Assembly (NCBI GenBank): GCA_030043595.1
Contig: JASHXJ010000401.1
Span: forward strand, 1-6,889
Length of the DNA stretch: 6,889 nucleotides
Direction of reading: 5' to 3'
DNA from: Trebonia sp.
GTDB taxonomy: Bacteria; Actinomycetota; Actinomycetes; Streptosporangiales; Streptosporangiaceae
Below the pieces are notes generated by a model. It was not told the DNA's origin and did no database searches. It saw nothing but the letters and a program-made list of their open reading frames with translations. Position 1 is the stretch's first letter. Each line of letters opens with the position of its first letter. Below, one piece after another: positions 5,564 to 6,889 of the stretch. Both the position numbers and the translations under genes were made by a program.

Positions 5564-6514
5564 ATGCGGATCGCGCTCGCCGGAACCGGCGCCTTCGGCA
5601 TCAAGCACCTCGACGGCCTGGCGAACATCGACGGCGTGACCGTCACGGCCCTGGTCAGCCGCCGGCTGGAGCAGGCCGAGGAGGTCGCGAACAAGTACCA
5701 GGTCGGCTACGCCAGCACGGACCTGGACGAGGTCCTCGCCCGGGACGACGTCGACGCGGTCATCTTGTGCACGCCAACACAGCTGCACGCCGCGCAGTCG
5801 ATCGCGGCGATGCGCGCGGGAAAGCACGTGCAGGTGGAGATCCCGGTCGCGGACAGCTGGGCGGACGCGCAGGAAGTGCAGCGCGTCCAGCGGGAGACCG
5901 GCAAGGTCTGCATGGTCGGGCACACCCGGCGGTTCAATCCCTCGCACCAGTGGGTGCGCCGCCGCATCCTGGCCGGCGAGCTGTCCATCCAGCAGATGGA
6001 CGTGCAGACCTACTTCTTCCGCCGGACCAACATGAACGCGGCCGGGCAGCCCCGGAGCTGGACCGATCACCTGCTCTGGCACCACGCCGCGCACACGGTC
6101 GACCTGTTCCAGTACCAGGCCGGCGAGCAGACGCAGATCGCGCACGCCGCGCAGGGCCCGATCCACCCCGAGCTGGGCATCGCCATGGACATGTCGATCC
6201 AGCTGCGGACGCCGTCGGGGAAGATCTGCACGCTCTCGCTCAGCTTCAACAACGACGGGCCGCTCGGCAGCTTCTTCCGGTACATCTGCGACAACGGCAC
6301 CTACATCGCCCGGTACGACGACCTGGTGACCGGGCGCGAGGAGCCCATCGACGTGTCGAAGGTCGACGTCTCCACCAACGGCATCGAGTTGCAGGACCGG
6401 GAGTTCGTCGCGGCGATCAGCGAGGGCCGGGAGCCGAACTCAAGCATCGCCAGCGTCCTGGGCTGCTACCGGGTGCTCGGCGAGCTGGAGACTCAGCTCG
6501 CGAGCCAGCGCTAG
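5564..6514 (+). CDS. ligC: 4-carboxy-2-hydroxymuconate-6-semialdehyde dehydrogenase (Gfo/Idh/MocA family)
   Basis: This 316-residue NAD(P)-dependent enzyme oxidises the hemiacetal form of the ring-cleavage product to the lactone PDC. Length matches LigC of SYK-6 (about 315). An N-terminal Rossmann fold is seen with ALAGTGAFGIKH at residues 4-15 (GxGxxG) and CTPTQLH at 69-75. It is followed by VEIPVADSWADA (91-102), VGHTRRFNPSHQW (118-130), and the LWHHAAHTVD motif at 171-180 typical of the active site. The second half (FNNDGPLG, RYICDNGTYIARYDDL, DVSTNGIELQDREF) is close to LigC rather than to generic sugar dehydrogenases of the family. I used the ATG at 5564, with AGGAG eight bases upstream; the open frame before it overlaps ligB and is not conserved. 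The product feeds directly into LigI, encoded two genes upstream. Confidence 0.95.
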   Translation: MRIALAGTGAFGIKHLDGLANIDGVTVTALVSRRLEQAEEVANKYQVGYASTDLDEVLARDDVDAVILCTPTQLHAAQSIAAMRAGKHVQVEIPVADSWADAQEVQRVQRETGKVCMVGHTRRFNPSHQWVRRRILAGELSIQQMDVQTYFFRRTNMNAAGQPRSWTDHLLWHHAAHTVDLFQYQAGEQTQIAHAAQGPIHPELGIAMDMSIQLRTPSGKICTLSLSFNNDGPLGSFFRYICDNGTYIARYDDLVTGREEPIDVSKVDVSTNGIELQDREFVAAISEGREPNSSIASVLGCYRVLGELETQLASQR

Positions 6515-6536
6515 CCAGCGCCGGCCGCGGCCCCGC

Positions 6537-6889
6537 GTGGACAGCGCCGGACTGCGGGCGGAGCTGCTCGATGGCATCCGCGAGCGCCGCCGGGAGTTCG
6601 AGATCGCCGGGCAGCGGGCCGAAGAGCTGCGCACCCTGCCGCCGCAGACCGTTCAGACGCTGCGCGACATGGGCGTGTTCTGGCTGAAGACGCCAGCCGA
6701 ACTCGGCGGGACGCCGCTGACACCGCTCGACTTCTGCGACGTGATGGAGGAACTGGGGTACGCGGATTCCGCGACGGCGTGGACGGCCATGGTCGGCAAC
6801 GGCGGCACAGGGACGGCCGCCGGCTGGCTGCCGGACGCCGGGGCACACCGGGTGTTCGCGCCCGGGCGGCCGCGGCCGCTCATCGTGGG
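6537..6889 (+). CDS. Acyl-CoA dehydrogenase-fold flavoprotein, possibly HsaA-type flavin monooxygenase (C-terminus outside window)
   Basis: This frame, missed by simple start-to-stop scanning because it runs off the right edge, gives 117 residues. It begins with GTG at 6537, 22 bases after ligC. The N-terminus has the acyl-CoA dehydrogenase all-alpha pattern: RRREFEIAGQRAEELRTLPP (~18-37), TVQTLRDMGVFWLKTPAELGG (~39-59), then TPLDFCDVMEELGYADSATAWTAMVG (~63-88). That 'R-x-LP, L-R-x-x-G-x-F, P-x-x-x-GG, ELG-x-x-D-x-x-x-AW' order is common in the HsaA/HpaB-like two-component hydroxylase branch, which uses FADH2 from a partner reductase, but true acyl-CoA dehydrogenases share it. The decisive catalytic part is outside the window. 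No good Shine-Dalgarno is seen and no nearby in-frame ATG exists, so the exact start is uncertain. Position suggests it is the sixth operon gene, perhaps producing protocatechuate or a related phenolic from an upstream substrate. Confidence 0.8.
   Translation, partial: MDSAGLRAELLDGIRERRREFEIAGQRAEELRTLPPQTVQTLRDMGVFWLKTPAELGGTPLTPLDFCDVMEELGYADSATAWTAMVGNGGTGTAAGWLPDAGAHRVFAPGRPRPLIV

Noticed and set aside
5767..6687. 306-codon forward frame overlapping ligC and the next gene
   Set aside because: Out-of-frame shadow, Arg/Ala-rich, no family likeness; ligC is conserved in the alternative frame.

Overview
The window is high-GC DNA with strong G/C bias at third codon positions and GTG as well as ATG starts. 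Genes are tightly packed and translationally coupled. This fits an actinobacterium (Actinomycetota), but no rRNA or other marker is present, so the genus cannot be named.

The right two-thirds (2356-6514) is a compact forward operon for protocatechuate 4,5-cleavage (meta-cleavage), in the order ligJ-ligI-ligA-ligB-ligC. LigAB opens the protocatechuate ring to 4-carboxy-2-hydroxymuconate-6-semialdehyde. LigC oxidises that to 2-pyrone-4,6-dicarboxylate (PDC). LigI hydrolyses PDC to 4-oxalomesaconate, and LigJ hydrates this to 4-carboxy-4-hydroxy-2-oxoadipate. The aldolase that would release pyruvate and oxaloacetate (LigK-type) and the tautomerase (LigU-type) are not in the window. A sixth forward gene, cut by the right edge, starts 22 bases after ligC. 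It encodes the N-terminal part of an acyl-CoA dehydrogenase-fold flavoprotein, possibly an HsaA-type flavin monooxygenase.

The left part carries two reverse-strand genes. Nearest the operon is a small four-helix membrane protein (738-1343) that looks like a bacterial EXPERA-domain protein of the TMEM97/sigma-2-receptor type. Beyond it, cut by the left edge, is the N-terminal 177 residues of a luciferase-like FMN-dependent monooxygenase (1-533) resembling the CE1758 subfamily.

Between the divergent gene sets lies about 1 kb (1344-2355) with no convincing gene. It holds a pair of inverted 14-bp near-identical sites (1553-1566 and 1607-1620), a perfect 16-bp tandem duplication (1949-1980), and a six-copy 21-bp direct repeat (1985-2107). 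A second ~16-bp repeat cluster (557-617) sits in the leader of the luciferase-like gene. No regulator, transporter, RNA gene, CRISPR array or insertion sequence was recognised. The pathway genes are of a known type. The least explained parts are the repeat-rich control region, the TMEM97-like protein next to an aromatic catabolic operon, and the trailing flavoprotein.
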